A stretch of 33,620 nucleotides of DNA from an uncultured Alistipes sp. (GCA_944321185.1 CALUKH010000019.1:1-33620); one strand, 5' to 3'. Counted from the first letter of the stretch, positions 7,884 through 16,043 are shown. Notes: generated by a model from the letters alone, not told the origin. Translations and numbers: made by a program.

Positions 7884-8480
7884 ATGCAGCACGAATCCGA
7901 AAAAAAGACCGGCGCCCTCGAACAGGAGGTTGCCGAAGCGGTCCGCATCCTGCGCCAAGGCGGCATCATCCTCTATCCGACCGACACGGTCTGGGGCATC
8001 GGCTGCGACGCTACGAATGCCGAGGCCGTCGACCGCATCTACCGCCTCAAACGCAGCGAAAACAAAAAGTCGATGCTCGTTCTGTGCGCCTCGGCCGACA
8101 TGGTCGTGCGCTACGTCAACCGGGCTCCCGGCATCGCCTTCGAGGTGATGGAGATGGCCACCACGCCGCTGACGGCCATCCTGCCCGGAGCCGTGGGCGT
8201 GGCCCCGAATCTGATTCCCGACGAGGGGACGCTCGGCGTGCGGATCCCCGATCACGAATTCTGCCGACGCATGCTGCGTGCGCTGGGACGCCCCATTGTC
8301 TCGACTTCGGCCAACATCTCCGGCCAGCCGACCGCCGTCGGGCTGCAGGACGTCGCACGGGAGATCGTCGACGGCGTGGATTTCGTCGTCAATCCCCGTT
8401 TCGAAGGCAAACCTACCCGCAAGGCCTCCTCGATCATTGCATTCGGCGAAGGCGGCGAGGTCAAAATCATCCGCGAATAA
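7884..8480 (+). CDS. tsaC: L-threonylcarbamoyladenylate synthase (Sua5/YrdC/TsaC)
   Basis: A 198-residue YrdC-domain protein. The family makes threonylcarbamoyl-AMP from threonine, bicarbonate and ATP, the first step of the t6A37 modification of ANN-decoding tRNAs. Motifs: YPTDTVWGIGCDA (31-43), KRSENK (56-61, the KRxxxK basic patch), and STSANISGQPT from Ser140. It has only the YrdC domain without the extra Sua5 C-terminal domain, so it is TsaC-like. The ATG at 7884 is chosen because upstream codons of the same frame lie inside the glyoxalase gene and the family begins just before the QEVAEAVRILRQGG helix. A YciO-type paralogue cannot be fully excluded. Confidence 0.92.
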   Translation: MQHESEKKTGALEQEVAEAVRILRQGGIILYPTDTVWGIGCDATNAEAVDRIYRLKRSENKKSMLVLCASADMVVRYVNRAPGIAFEVMEMATTPLTAILPGAVGVAPNLIPDEGTLGVRIPDHEFCRRMLRALGRPIVSTSANISGQPTAVGLQDVAREIVDGVDFVVNPRFEGKPTRKASSIIAFGEGGEVKIIRE

Positions 8481-8481
8481 G

Positions 8482-8877
8482 ATGGCACGCACGCTGGTAA
8501 CCCCCATTCAGAAACGCTTCTCCGACATCGACCCCTTTCAGCACGTGAACAACGTCTCGCAGCAGATGTATTTCGACGTCGGCAAGATGGACTACTACGA
8601 CCAGGTGCTCGGGGCCGATGCCCTGCTGGGCGACCTGAGGATCGTCACCGTCTCGACCTCGACCTCCTACATGGGTCAGGTACGCATGACCGACCCGGTA
8701 CGCATCACCACCACCTGCGAACGGATCGGCACGAAGAGCCTCACGCTCTTCCAGCAGATGCTCGTCGGCGACGAGGTCCGCAGCGAGAGCCGTTCGGTGA
8801 TGGTCGTCTTCGACTTTCCGAATCAGTGCAGCCGTCCCGTGCCCGACGAGTGGCGCGAACGGCTCACGGCCGAATAG
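8482..8877 (+). CDS. Acyl-CoA thioesterase, hotdog fold (4HBT/YbgC-like)
   Basis: A 131-residue single hotdog domain. The diagnostic motif RFSDIDPFQHVNN (12-24) matches the 4HBT active-site loop (D-x-D-x2-GHVNN), with Asp17 the likely catalytic residue. Later segments (VSTSTSYMGQVRMTDPVRIT, then FQQMLVGDEVRSESRSVMVV) fit the long central helix and strands. It probably hydrolyses an acyl thioester; the acyl group and carrier are unknown. It starts one base after the tsaC stop. Its last 55 bases overlap the 3' end of the opposite-strand EamA reading frame. Confidence 0.85.
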   Translation: MARTLVTPIQKRFSDIDPFQHVNNVSQQMYFDVGKMDYYDQVLGADALLGDLRIVTVSTSTSYMGQVRMTDPVRITTTCERIGTKSLTLFQQMLVGDEVRSESRSVMVVFDFPNQCSRPVPDEWRERLTAE

Positions 8878-10073
8878 TGCGGCAACCGTCCGTCACTGCG
8901 CAGGGGCGGCAATCCATAACGCGGGGGCAACTCCCCGATGACCCCGGTCTCTGCGGAAGAGACCGGGGTTTTTGTGGTTGAAGTCGCAGCAACAGGGGAT
9001 GCGACGGCCGGAGATGCGGCACCCGAACCGGAGCGAGAGCCGGAGATCAAATTCCCTGCCACGGAGGCAGCCGCCGCCGGATCCGGAAGGCCCGATGCAG
9101 CGGGAGAGGCAGCCGGATCCGGAAGGCCCGATGCGGCGGGGAAGACGGCCGGCCGACGGCGAATCATTCGCCGCAGACCATGACGCAGGCTGTAACGATA
9201 GCCCGCCGCCACAAGCACCACCCCCGCAAAGAGAAACCCCGCAGCGGTCAGATTCACCGCGTTGAAGTGTGCCTGCCCGCGCGTGACGGCCAACAGTCCC
9301 GCCACAACCGGCTGGATGTAGCGGTAGATAGCCGTATGGACCGACGTGAGCTTCTCCGTCCCGCGGTAGAGCAGGTACATCGGCAGCACGGTCCCCAGAA
9401 TCAGAATGTAGGCCAGCTCGGCCTGTGCCTGCAGGGGCAACAGCCGGATGTCCGCATGGGTGAGGCTGCGCCAGAAGAAGGGCGCCGTCACGGCCAGCCC
9501 GATGATGTAATACCACCCCATCACCACCAGCGTGCCGTAGCGTTCGAGCTGCGGTTTGATCAGCACCGTGTTGGCGGCGATGGCCCCGACGGCCAGCAGC
9601 ACGAAGAGATTCCCCTCGGCCTGACTGCCGCGCGTGAGTTCGAAGCCCTGGTTGAAGAGCAGAATCCCCGCCCCGACGAGCGAGAGGAGAATCCCGGCGA
9701 TGCGCCCCGGCAGATAGCGGTGCGGATGCAACAGGTGGTCGAGCAGCAGCGTGAGGGCCGGACCGAGCGTGGCGATGACCGAAGCATCGATGGGCGTGGT
9801 GAACGACGATCCCCGCACCAGCAGGTACATCCACCCGTAGACGACCAGCAGCGTCACGAGCACGATCTGTCCCGCATCGCGGCGCCCGATGCGCCACGAC
9901 GCCCGCGAAAACAGCGCAAAGGGGATGAAGAAAGCCGCCGCAGCAAGAATCTGCAGCATGAAGATCTGCCGGAAATCCAGCCAGTTGCGCGTGAGCGAGA
10001 CGTAGAACGAGAAATTCGCTCCGAAAAAGAGGTTGGCGAAGATCAGATCGAGATGATAATGCGTTTTTTTCAC
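8823..10073 (-). CDS. EamA/DMT-family transporter with unusual C-terminal tail
   Basis: A 416-residue reading frame. Residues 1 to about 297 form a drug/metabolite transporter with about ten hydrophobic helices and two EamA halves: LDLIFANLFFGANFSFYVSL at the start, SSFTTPIDASVIATLGPALT before the mid-point, and TVLPMYLLYRGTEKLTSVHT with YRYIQPVVAGLLAV in the second half. The start is GTG at 10073; no ATG in frame suits better. The substrate is unknown. The remaining roughly 118 residues are not EamA-like: an Arg-rich junction, then a Pro/Ala/Ser/Gly-rich stretch with a 12-residue repeat, then sequence read through the opposing terminator and the end of the thioesterase gene. Typical relatives have about 300 residues, so the tail looks like an extension after loss of the original stop. 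Confidence 0.85.
   Translation of the reverse strand: MKKTHYHLDLIFANLFFGANFSFYVSLTRNWLDFRQIFMLQILAAAAFFIPFALFSRASWRIGRRDAGQIVLVTLLVVYGWMYLLVRGSSFTTPIDASVIATLGPALTLLLDHLLHPHRYLPGRIAGILLSLVGAGILLFNQGFELTRGSQAEGNLFVLLAVGAIAANTVLIKPQLERYGTLVVMGWYYIIGLAVTAPFFWRSLTHADIRLLPLQAQAELAYILILGTVLPMYLLYRGTEKLTSVHTAIYRYIQPVVAGLLAVTRGQAHFNAVNLTAAGFLFAGVVLVAAGYRYSLRHGLRRMIRRRPAVFPAASGLPDPAASPAASGLPDPAAAASVAGNLISGSRSGSGAASPAVASPVAATSTTKTPVSSAETGVIGELPPRYGLPPLRSDGRLPHYSAVSRSRHSSGTGRLH
8941..8973 (+). terminator. Rho-independent terminator after the thioesterase
   Basis: A perfect 12-bp stem (8941-8952 with 8958-8969), 5-base loop and run of five T on the plus strand. On the minus strand the stem is followed by mixed sequence, so it should act mainly for plus-strand transcripts. 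It lies inside the tail of the opposing EamA frame. Confidence 0.85.
9076..9140. repeat. 29-bp direct repeat inside the EamA tail (36-bp period)
   Basis: Copies at 9076-9104 and 9112-9140 differ at one base. The 36-bp period keeps the minus-strand frame and encodes two copies of AASGLPDPAA. It suggests a local duplication in the low-complexity C-terminal extension. Confidence 0.88.
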
Positions 10074-10091
10074 GAAGGTTCATCCCGGCAA

Positions 10092-10124
10092 TTTTCGCAC
10101 CGAACCGTTTTTTATCTATCTTTG
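10092..10124 (+). promoter_or_regulatory. Promoter of the second EamA gene
   Basis: TATCTTTG (10117-10124) fits the Bacteroidota -7 box. A TTTTCG element at 10092-10097 lies 19 bases upstream and is a partial match to the -33 box. Transcription would leave a leader of about 155 bases that is very GC-rich. Confidence 0.65.
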
Positions 10125-10286
10125 CCGCGGATCCGACTCACCGACCGCACCTTACGGCACGTGTCCCGACCGCCATCCCGGCCGACCGGACACGCGGCCA
10201 CACCCGGCCGACAGCCCCGGACAACCGGCCGTAAGCGCGGCACGCCGTCCGGGCGGCAACCACAGACGGATCCCGCAAGAAAAAAG

Positions 10287-11261
10287 ATGGACAAAGGAAA
10301 ACTCAAAGGTCATGCGGCTCTCTGGGCCGCCAACATCATCTGGGGCCTCAACGCCCCGATCGGCAAGAGCGTGCTGATCTCGGCCGCCAACCCCTCGGGC
10401 ATCAGCCCCTTCGCCATGAGCGTCTACCGCATGGTCGGCGCAGCGCTGCTGTTCTGGACCGCCTCGCTCTTCCTGCCCCGCGAGCGGGTCTCGCGTCGCG
10501 ACATCGTGTTGCTGTTTTTCGCCTCGCTGTTCGGTATCCAGCTCAATCAGATGCTGTTTCTCTGGGGGCTGTCGCTCACCTCGCCCATCGACACCTCGAT
10601 CATCCAGACCATTGTCCCCGTGCTGACGATGGTGCTGGCCACGCTGTTCCTGCGCGAACCGATCACATGGCTCAAGGCCGGAGGCGTCTTTCTGGGATGT
10701 GCCGGCGCCGTGATCCTGATCCTCGCCAGCCAGCACGGATCGGGCCATACGTCGAGCATCGAGGGCGACATTCTCTGCATCATCAGCGCCACCAGCTATG
10801 CGACCTATCTGACGGCCTTCCGCGACGTCATCGTCCGCTACTCGCCCGTCACCTCGATGAAGTGGATGTTCCTCTTCGCGGCCATCGTCGCCGTGGGGAT
10901 CTACTACCGTCCGCTCGTCGAGGTCGACTACCCGTCGCTCTCGCTGCGCACGTGGGGCGGCATCATCTTCGTCGTCGTGGGGGCCACGTTCCTCTCCTAC
11001 CTGCTGGTCCCCATCGCTCAGCGCTATCTGCGGCCGACGGTCGTCTCGATGTACAACTACGTGCAGCCGGTGGTGGCCGTGCTCTTCACCGTGGCCATCG
11101 GCCTCGACACGTTCGGTCCGACCAAGGGTTTCGCCGCTCTCTGTGTCTTCGTCGGGGTGTGGCTCGTCACCAAGTCCAAATCCCGCGCCCAGCTGGAGGC
11201 CGAGAAGGCCCGGGAAAAGTCCGGAGAACAGGCCTCCGGGGCGCCCTCACCGGAAAAATAG
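10287..11261 (+). CDS. EamA/DMT-family transporter
   Basis: A 324-residue drug/metabolite-superfamily permease with about ten membrane helices in two EamA halves. Clear motifs are ALWAANIIWGLNAPIGKSVL at the N-terminus, LTSPIDTSIIQTIVPVLTMV with FLREPITWLKAGGVFLG in the first half, and FLSYLLVPIAQRYLRPTVVS with YNYVQPVVAVLF in the second. The frame stays open far upstream, but the ATG at 10287 gives the normal N-terminus and follows a promoter. The last 25 or so residues are charged (SKSRAQLEAEKAREKSGEQ). The substrate is unknown; relatives export amino acids or metabolites. It is divergent from the other EamA gene, 213 bases away, suggesting an old duplication. Confidence 0.9.
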   Translation: MDKGKLKGHAALWAANIIWGLNAPIGKSVLISAANPSGISPFAMSVYRMVGAALLFWTASLFLPRERVSRRDIVLLFFASLFGIQLNQMLFLWGLSLTSPIDTSIIQTIVPVLTMVLATLFLREPITWLKAGGVFLGCAGAVILILASQHGSGHTSSIEGDILCIISATSYATYLTAFRDVIVRYSPVTSMKWMFLFAAIVAVGIYYRPLVEVDYPSLSLRTWGGIIFVVVGATFLSYLLVPIAQRYLRPTVVSMYNYVQPVVAVLFTVAIGLDTFGPTKGFAALCVFVGVWLVTKSKSRAQLEAEKAREKSGEQASGAPSPEK

Positions 11262-11311
11262 GCAGATGAAAAAAGGTGGAGTCCCGACGGATTCCACCTT
11301 TTTTCATCTGC
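11262..11311. terminator. Bidirectional terminator between eamA and cca
   Basis: A perfect 19-bp stem (11262-11280 with 11293-11311) contains A6 in the left arm and T6 in the right. It begins at the base after the transporter stop and ends 20 bases before the cca stop, between two convergent genes. Confidence 0.8.
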
Positions 11312-11331
11312 GCCTGCGCGGGCTCCGGCAA

Positions 11332-12732
11332 TCACTGCTCCGCTTTCACGAGGCCCCGTTCGGCCGCCAGCCGCTCCATCAACGCATGGGCCGCTCCATA
11401 TTCGTTCGGGATCTCGCCGTCGAGGATCGCATTCTTGATCACCTCCTTGATCTCGCCGATCACCCGGCACGGACCGATGCCATAGGTCTGCATGATGATC
11501 TCGCCCGTGATCGGAGGCTGGAAATTGCGGATCCGGTCGCGCTCCTCGAGATCCTTCATCTTGCGGCGCACCAGCTCGAAATTGGCCAGATAGCGTTTCA
11601 CCTTGGCGTCGATGCCCGAGGTGATGTCTGCCTCGCACAGCGTCATGAGCGCCTCGACGTCGTCGCCCGCCTCGAACAGCAGCCGCCGCACGGCCGAATC
11701 GGTCACCAGATCCTCCGAGAGGATGATCGGTCGCAGGTGCAGGAAGACCAGCTTCTGCACGAACTTCATGTGTTCGTTCAACGGGAGCTTCAGCTGCCGG
11801 AAGATCGCCGGCACCATCTTCGACCCCACCACCTCGTGGCCGTGGAAGGTCCACCCCACACGCGAATCGTAGGCCTTGGTCAGCGGTTTGCCGATGTCGT
11901 GCAGAATCGCCGCCCAGCGCAGCCACAGATCGTCCGATCGCCGCGCCACGTTGTCGAGCACCTTCAGCGTATGGACGAAATTGTCCTTGTGGGCGTGTTT
12001 GCCGCGGCGTTCGACCCCCTTGAGGTTGTGCATCTCGGGGAAGATCAGCCGCAGCAGGCCCGTCATTTCGAGCAGTTCGAAGCCGATCGACGGCACGGGC
12101 GACGCCACGATCTTGTTCAGCTCCACGGCGATGCGTTCGCGCGAAACGATGCGGATCCGTTCGGCGTTGCGGGCGATGGCGTCGAAGGTCTCCTCCTCGA
12201 TCGTGAAGCCCAGCTGCGCGGCAAAGCGCACGGCCCGCATCATCCGCAGCGGATCGTCCGAGAAGGTGACGTCCGGATCGCACGGCGTGCGGATGATACA
12301 GTCCTCCAGGTCCGACATGCCGTCGAACGGGTCGACCAGTTCGCCGAACGTCGCCCCGTTGAGCGACCAGGCCATGGCGTTGATCGTGAAGTCGCGGCGC
12401 CGCTGATCGTCCTCCAGCGTACCGGGCGAGACCTCCGGTTTGCGCGAATCGCGCGTGTAGGACTCCTTGCGGGCCCCGACGAACTCCACCTCGATACCGT
12501 GGGCACGGACCATCGCCGTACCGAACGTCTTGAAGATCGACACACGGGTTTTCAACTCGCGGCCCAGCGCCTCGGCCAGTGCAATGCCGCTCCCGACGAC
12601 CACCACGTCGATATCCGTCGACGGGCGCCGCAGGTAGTAGTCGCGCACGTAGCCCCCGACCACGAAGGCCCGTACCCCCTGCTCGTCGGCAAGGCGCGAA
12701 ATCTGTCTGAATATCGGATTTGAAAGCGGCAC
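11332..12732 (-). CDS. cca: CCA tRNA nucleotidyltransferase with HD domain
   Basis: A 466-residue class II nucleotidyltransferase that adds or repairs the 3' CCA of tRNAs. Motifs: GGYVRD (26-31), the metal-binding DID (Asp40, Asp42) with a third carboxylate at Glu83, RRRDFTINAMA (111-121), DPLRMMRAVRFAAQLGF (160-176), and an HD motif (AAILHDIGKP, His278-Asp279) in the C-terminal half. The head-domain motifs fit the CCA/poly(A) polymerase family; CCA addition is the expected role in Bacteroidota. The start is GTG at 12732, 4 bases after the SGNH hydrolase stop, so it is probably translated from the same message. It is the last gene of the pdxJ-SGNH-cca run. Confidence 0.92.
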   Translation of the reverse strand: MPLSNPIFRQISRLADEQGVRAFVVGGYVRDYYLRRPSTDIDVVVVGSGIALAEALGRELKTRVSIFKTFGTAMVRAHGIEVEFVGARKESYTRDSRKPEVSPGTLEDDQRRRDFTINAMAWSLNGATFGELVDPFDGMSDLEDCIIRTPCDPDVTFSDDPLRMMRAVRFAAQLGFTIEEETFDAIARNAERIRIVSRERIAVELNKIVASPVPSIGFELLEMTGLLRLIFPEMHNLKGVERRGKHAHKDNFVHTLKVLDNVARRSDDLWLRWAAILHDIGKPLTKAYDSRVGWTFHGHEVVGSKMVPAIFRQLKLPLNEHMKFVQKLVFLHLRPIILSEDLVTDSAVRRLLFEAGDDVEALMTLCEADITSGIDAKVKRYLANFELVRRKMKDLEERDRIRNFQPPITGEIIMQTYGIGPCRVIGEIKEVIKNAILDGEIPNEYGAAHALMERLAAERGLVKAEQ

Positions 12733-12736
12733 GCGG

Positions 12737-13384
12737 TTACTTCACATAATTTTTAATTGCATCGCGCCAGGCGAGATATCCTTCACCCATCAGATGCAGG
12801 CCGTCGTTCGTATAGCGTCGGTCGAGGTGGCCCTCGTCATCGGCCAGCGCCCCCCATACGTCAAGGTACTCGACCCCCTTTTCGTGGCACAGCTCCTCGA
12901 GCAGTTTGTTCGTCGGAACGATCAGCTGCTCGTGGGCATAATGGTCGCGGTAGATCTTGAAATCCTTGCCGTTGACCGGCAGGATGCTCTGCACGTAAAT
13001 CTTCGTCCACTTCGATTCGCTCTGGAAGCGGTCGATCAGCCGTTCGACGTTGCGCACGATCTCCTCGGGCGAGATACCCGCCGCCAGGTCGTTCGTGCCG
13101 ATCATCAGGAAGAGTTTCTTCGGGTGGGCCGCCAGGATCGAATCGATCCGATCGAGCAGCCAGCCCGAACGGTCGCCGCTGATGCCGCGGTTCTTCACAT
13201 GGCGGTTCTGGAACAGTTCGGCCCACTCGCAGCCGTCGGTAATCGAATTGCCCAGGAAGACGATGTCGCTCGAATGCAGCGGCAGCACGTCGAAGAGACT
13301 CCGCCGCTGGAAATGGTATTCACCCTGTGCAAAGGCCGCCCCCGCAACCAGCAGTGCCGCGGCCAGAATCAATAAACGTTTCAT
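12737..13384 (-). CDS. Secreted SGNH/GDSL hydrolase
   Basis: A 215-residue protein with a signal peptide (about 1-20, ending AAFAQ). The SGNH blocks are all present: block I FLGNSITDG with nucleophile Ser47, block II GISGD with Gly70, block III GTND with Asn98, and block V NDGLHL with Asp194 and His197. Family members remove acyl or acetyl groups from sugars, lipids or peptidoglycan; sialate and rhamnogalacturonan acetylesterases are the closest general type. The likely location is the periplasm. Its ATG overlaps the pdxJ stop in an ATGA. The cofactor and tRNA enzymes around it say little about its substrate. Confidence 0.9.
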   Translation of the reverse strand: MKRLLILAAALLVAGAAFAQGEYHFQRRSLFDVLPLHSSDIVFLGNSITDGCEWAELFQNRHVKNRGISGDRSGWLLDRIDSILAAHPKKLFLMIGTNDLAAGISPEEIVRNVERLIDRFQSESKWTKIYVQSILPVNGKDFKIYRDHYAHEQLIVPTNKLLEELCHEKGVEYLDVWGALADDEGHLDRRYTNDGLHLMGEGYLAWRDAIKNYVK

Positions 13385-14106
13385 TTTTCAGTGATTTTCA
13401 ATTCTCGACGATACAACATCACGGTATTTTCGAGCCCGTAGTAGAGGGCATCGCTGATCAGCGCATGGCCGATCGAGACCTCGTCGGTCCAGGGGATGCG
13501 CTCAATATAGTAATGCAGATTCTCGAGCGAGAGGTCGTGTCCGGCATTCAGCCCCAGCCCCTGACGCCGGGCCTCCTCGGCCGCCGCCACGTAGGGGGCG
13601 ATGGCCGCATCGGGCCCCTGCGGATAGAGGCGTGCATAGGCCTCCGTGTAGAGCTCCACGCGGTCGGCGCCGCAGGTCCGGGCTCCGGCCACCATCTCCG
13701 GCCGCGGATCGACGAAGATCGACACGCGGATGCCCCGTTCGTGGAAACGCCGCGTCACCTCGCTCAGGAACTCGCGGTTGGCAAGCGTATCCCACCCGGC
13801 ATTCGAGGTGATGGCATCCGCCGCATCGGGCACCAGCGTCACCTGCGTCGGAACGGTCTCCAGCACCAGATCGATGAACGACGCAATGGGGTTGCCCTCG
13901 ATATTGAATTCGGTGGTGAGGACCCGTTTGAGGTTCCGCACGTCGTCGTAGCGGATATGACGTCCGTCGGGACGCGGATGGACCGTGATGCCGTCGGCAC
14001 CGAAACGTTCGATGTTCCGCGCCGCCAGGATCACGTCCGGGAGATTGCCGCCCCGCGAATTCCGGATCACGGCAATCTTGTTGATGTTCACACTCAACTT
14101 TGTCAT
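13381..14106 (-). CDS. pdxJ: Pyridoxine 5'-phosphate synthase PdxJ
   Basis: A 241-residue TIM-barrel enzyme. It condenses 1-deoxy-D-xylulose 5-phosphate with 3-amino-2-oxopropyl phosphate to form pyridoxine 5'-phosphate, the last ring-forming step of DXP-dependent vitamin B6 synthesis. The expected blocks are LSVNINKIAVIRNSRGG at the N-terminus, TVHPRPDGRHIR with His43, FNIEGNP with Glu70, VTLVPD, GADRVELYTEAYA, and GLGLNAGHDL with His190. The frame extends 14 codons upstream, but the ATG at 14106 gives the standard N-terminus. It is divergent from nadK across 236 bases, and no clear promoter was found on its side. Confidence 0.95.
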   Translation of the reverse strand: MTKLSVNINKIAVIRNSRGGNLPDVILAARNIERFGADGITVHPRPDGRHIRYDDVRNLKRVLTTEFNIEGNPIASFIDLVLETVPTQVTLVPDAADAITSNAGWDTLANREFLSEVTRRFHERGIRVSIFVDPRPEMVAGARTCGADRVELYTEAYARLYPQGPDAAIAPYVAAAEEARRQGLGLNAGHDLSLENLHYYIERIPWTDEVSIGHALISDALYYGLENTVMLYRRELKITEK

Positions 14107-14234
14107 CTTGTTTCCTGTTTTAAGAAACCCTTGCCGCACATCGTGCAACAGCCCGCCCCGATCCCGAAACGGACCGGGCCGCCAAAATCACACACCGGAA
14201 CGGCTTTTTGCACCCGAATTTCCCCGACTTTTCG

Positions 14235-14242
14235 TATATTTG
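14235..14242 (+). promoter_or_regulatory. -7 box upstream of nadK
   Basis: TATATTTG fits TAnnTTTG. A TTTTTG at 14205-14210 is the only upstream candidate, but its spacing of 24 bases is longer than the usual 19-21. The leader would be about 95 bases. Confidence 0.5.
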
Positions 14243-14342
14243 CATCGACAGGCCGGAGAACGGCCCGCCGACCGCATTGCCGAAGTCGGTCCGAGGGCTT
14301 TTCCGGCGTGGTAAAGTTACGTATTTTTTCGAAACTCCGCCG

Positions 14343-15221
14343 ATGAAAATCATACTTTTTTCCCGCCCGCTGGTGGCCCACACCGCCGAGGAGATCTGCC
14401 AACTCTTCGATGCCGTCCACCTGGCCGGGTTCGATTTCGCGGTCAACGAGGAGTTTGCGCCCCTGGTCGAACAGGCCACCGGGAAACCCCTCCCCCCCGA
14501 AAAGATCTATCGTCAGCATGTGGGCCGACAGCCCGAAGGGACGATCATGGTCTGCTACGGCGGCGACGGAACCCTGCTCGAAGGCGTCCACCGGCTGTGC
14601 GGCGCCCCGATCCCCGTCATGGGCATCAACGCCGGACACCTCGGATTCCTCACCAGCGCCCCGAATGCCGGTTTCGACCGGATCTTCAAACGCATCGCCG
14701 AGGGCAATCTGCGCACCGAACCCCGCTCGATGCTCCACGTCGAGGGCGACTTCTCGCGTCAGCCCGACACGCAGCTGGCCCTGAACGAATTCACCGTCCA
14801 GCGCCAGGGCGCCGGCATGATCTCCGTGGAGACCTTCGTCGACGGGCAGATGGTCGCCACCTATCACGGCGACGGCGTCATCGTCTCGACCCCCACCGGT
14901 TCGACCGCCTATTCGCTCAGCGCCGGCGGCCCCGTCGTGGCCCCCACGTGCCAGTGTCTGATCCTCTCGCCGCTGGCCCCCCACAACCTGACGATGCGTC
15001 CGGTGGTGATCCCCGACACGGCCGTCATCACGCTCCACGTCCATGCCCGACGCTCGGAAGCCTTCGTGACGCTCGACAACCGCAACTACCCCGTTTCGCA
15101 CGGCGCCACGTTCACCCTGCGCCGCGCCGAACAGACGATTTTTCTCGCCGTGCCGCACAATATATCGTTTTACGACACGTTACGGGATAAGATGATGTGG
15201 GGAATCGACATCCGTAGTTAG
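14343..15221 (+). CDS. nadK: NAD kinase
   Basis: A 292-residue ATP-NAD kinase that phosphorylates NAD to NADP. The core motif is YGGDGTLLEG with catalytic Asp75. It is followed by GINAGHLGFLT, LNEFTVQR (the NE/D pocket), YHGDGVIVSTPTGSTAYSLS, and a C-terminal VTLDN-type strand. Length and motif order match bacterial NadK. The ATG at 14343 is chosen because it gives the usual MKIILFSRP start, although the frame is open 45 codons upstream. Only a weak hairpin and a promoter separate it from uppS. Confidence 0.95.
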   Translation: MKIILFSRPLVAHTAEEICQLFDAVHLAGFDFAVNEEFAPLVEQATGKPLPPEKIYRQHVGRQPEGTIMVCYGGDGTLLEGVHRLCGAPIPVMGINAGHLGFLTSAPNAGFDRIFKRIAEGNLRTEPRSMLHVEGDFSRQPDTQLALNEFTVQRQGAGMISVETFVDGQMVATYHGDGVIVSTPTGSTAYSLSAGGPVVAPTCQCLILSPLAPHNLTMRPVVIPDTAVITLHVHARRSEAFVTLDNRNYPVSHGATFTLRRAEQTIFLAVPHNISFYDTLRDKMMWGIDIRS

Positions 15222-15248
15222 ATCCGATGTATCATTTATCGGATTTTT
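15222..15248 (+). terminator. Weak hairpin after nadK
   Basis: A 7-bp stem (15222-15228 with 15238-15244), 9-base loop and a short T run directly after the nadK stop. Its weak stem makes read-through to uppS likely. Confidence 0.4.
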
Positions 15249-15272
15249 CCAGCAGTTAACAGATTTTTTCCC

Positions 15273-15280
15273 TATATTTG
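15273..15280 (+). promoter_or_regulatory. -7 box directly upstream of uppS
   Basis: TATATTTG fits TAnnTTTG exactly. It ends only 8 bases before the ATG at 15289, so transcription would start at or just before the start codon. No clear -33 TTTG is seen 19-21 bases upstream. Confidence 0.55.
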
Positions 15281-15288
15281 TGCCCTAT

Positions 15289-16008
15289 ATGAGCGAGCTG
15301 AAACGCATACCGCAACACGTCGCCATCATCATGGACGGAAACGGCCGCTGGGCCGAAATGCGCGGAAAAGACCGCAGCGAAGGCCATGCGGCCGGGGTCG
15401 AACCCGTCCGGGCCGCGTTGCGAGCCGCCGTGCGCAACGGTGTGAGGTTCCTCACGCTCTACGCCTTCTCCACCGAAAACTGGGGCCGCCCACAGGCCGA
15501 AGTCGACGCTCTGATGGAGCTCTTCTGCCAGTGCGTGGTCAGCGAAGAGGAGGAGCTCGTCCGGCAGGGCGTGCACGTCTGCATGATCGGCGACCGCAGC
15601 CGCTTCTCCGAAAAGGTCCGCGCGGCCCTCTCCGATATCGAACAACGAACCGCCGACGGGAAGGTCCTTACGCTGATTCTGGCCCTCAACTACTCCTCGC
15701 GCAGCGAAATCACCCGCGCCGTGCGGCAGATCGCCCGCCGCGTCGAGGCCGGTGAACTCACCCCCGGGCAGATCGACGAAGAGACCATCTCCCGTTCGCT
15801 CGACACCGCCGCGTGGCCCGATCCCGACCTGATCATCCGCACCAGCGGCGAACAGCGGCTGAGCAACTTCCTGCTCTGGCAGGCCTCCTACGCCGAATTG
15901 TGGTTCCCCGAGGTGCTGTGGCCCGATTTCACCGAAGAGGAGTTCGACCGCGCCATCGAGGAGTATGCCCGGCGCGACCGCCGTTTCGGACTGGTCAAGG
16001 GCAAATGA
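15289..16008 (+). CDS. uppS: Isoprenyl transferase, undecaprenyl pyrophosphate synthase
   Basis: A 239-residue cis-prenyltransferase. It extends farnesyl pyrophosphate with isopentenyl units to C55-PP, the lipid carrier for peptidoglycan and surface glycans. Motifs: HVAIIMDGNGRWA with catalytic Asp16, GVRFLTLYAFSTENWGRP, and the C-terminal IRTSGEQRLSNFLLWQ with AELWFPEVLWPDF. One difference from the usual RTGGEQR is Ser in place of Gly, which should be tolerated. A GTG three codons upstream is in frame, but the ATG at 15289 gives the standard N-terminus. It stands directly before bamA, the common order in Bacteroidota. Confidence 0.95.
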   Translation: MSELKRIPQHVAIIMDGNGRWAEMRGKDRSEGHAAGVEPVRAALRAAVRNGVRFLTLYAFSTENWGRPQAEVDALMELFCQCVVSEEEELVRQGVHVCMIGDRSRFSEKVRAALSDIEQRTADGKVLTLILALNYSSRSEITRAVRQIARRVEAGELTPGQIDEETISRSLDTAAWPDPDLIIRTSGEQRLSNFLLWQASYAELWFPEVLWPDFTEEEFDRAIEEYARRDRRFGLVKGK

Positions 16009-16043
16009 TTTTGTTAAGTTAGTTAGTTGACAATAGACAACAG

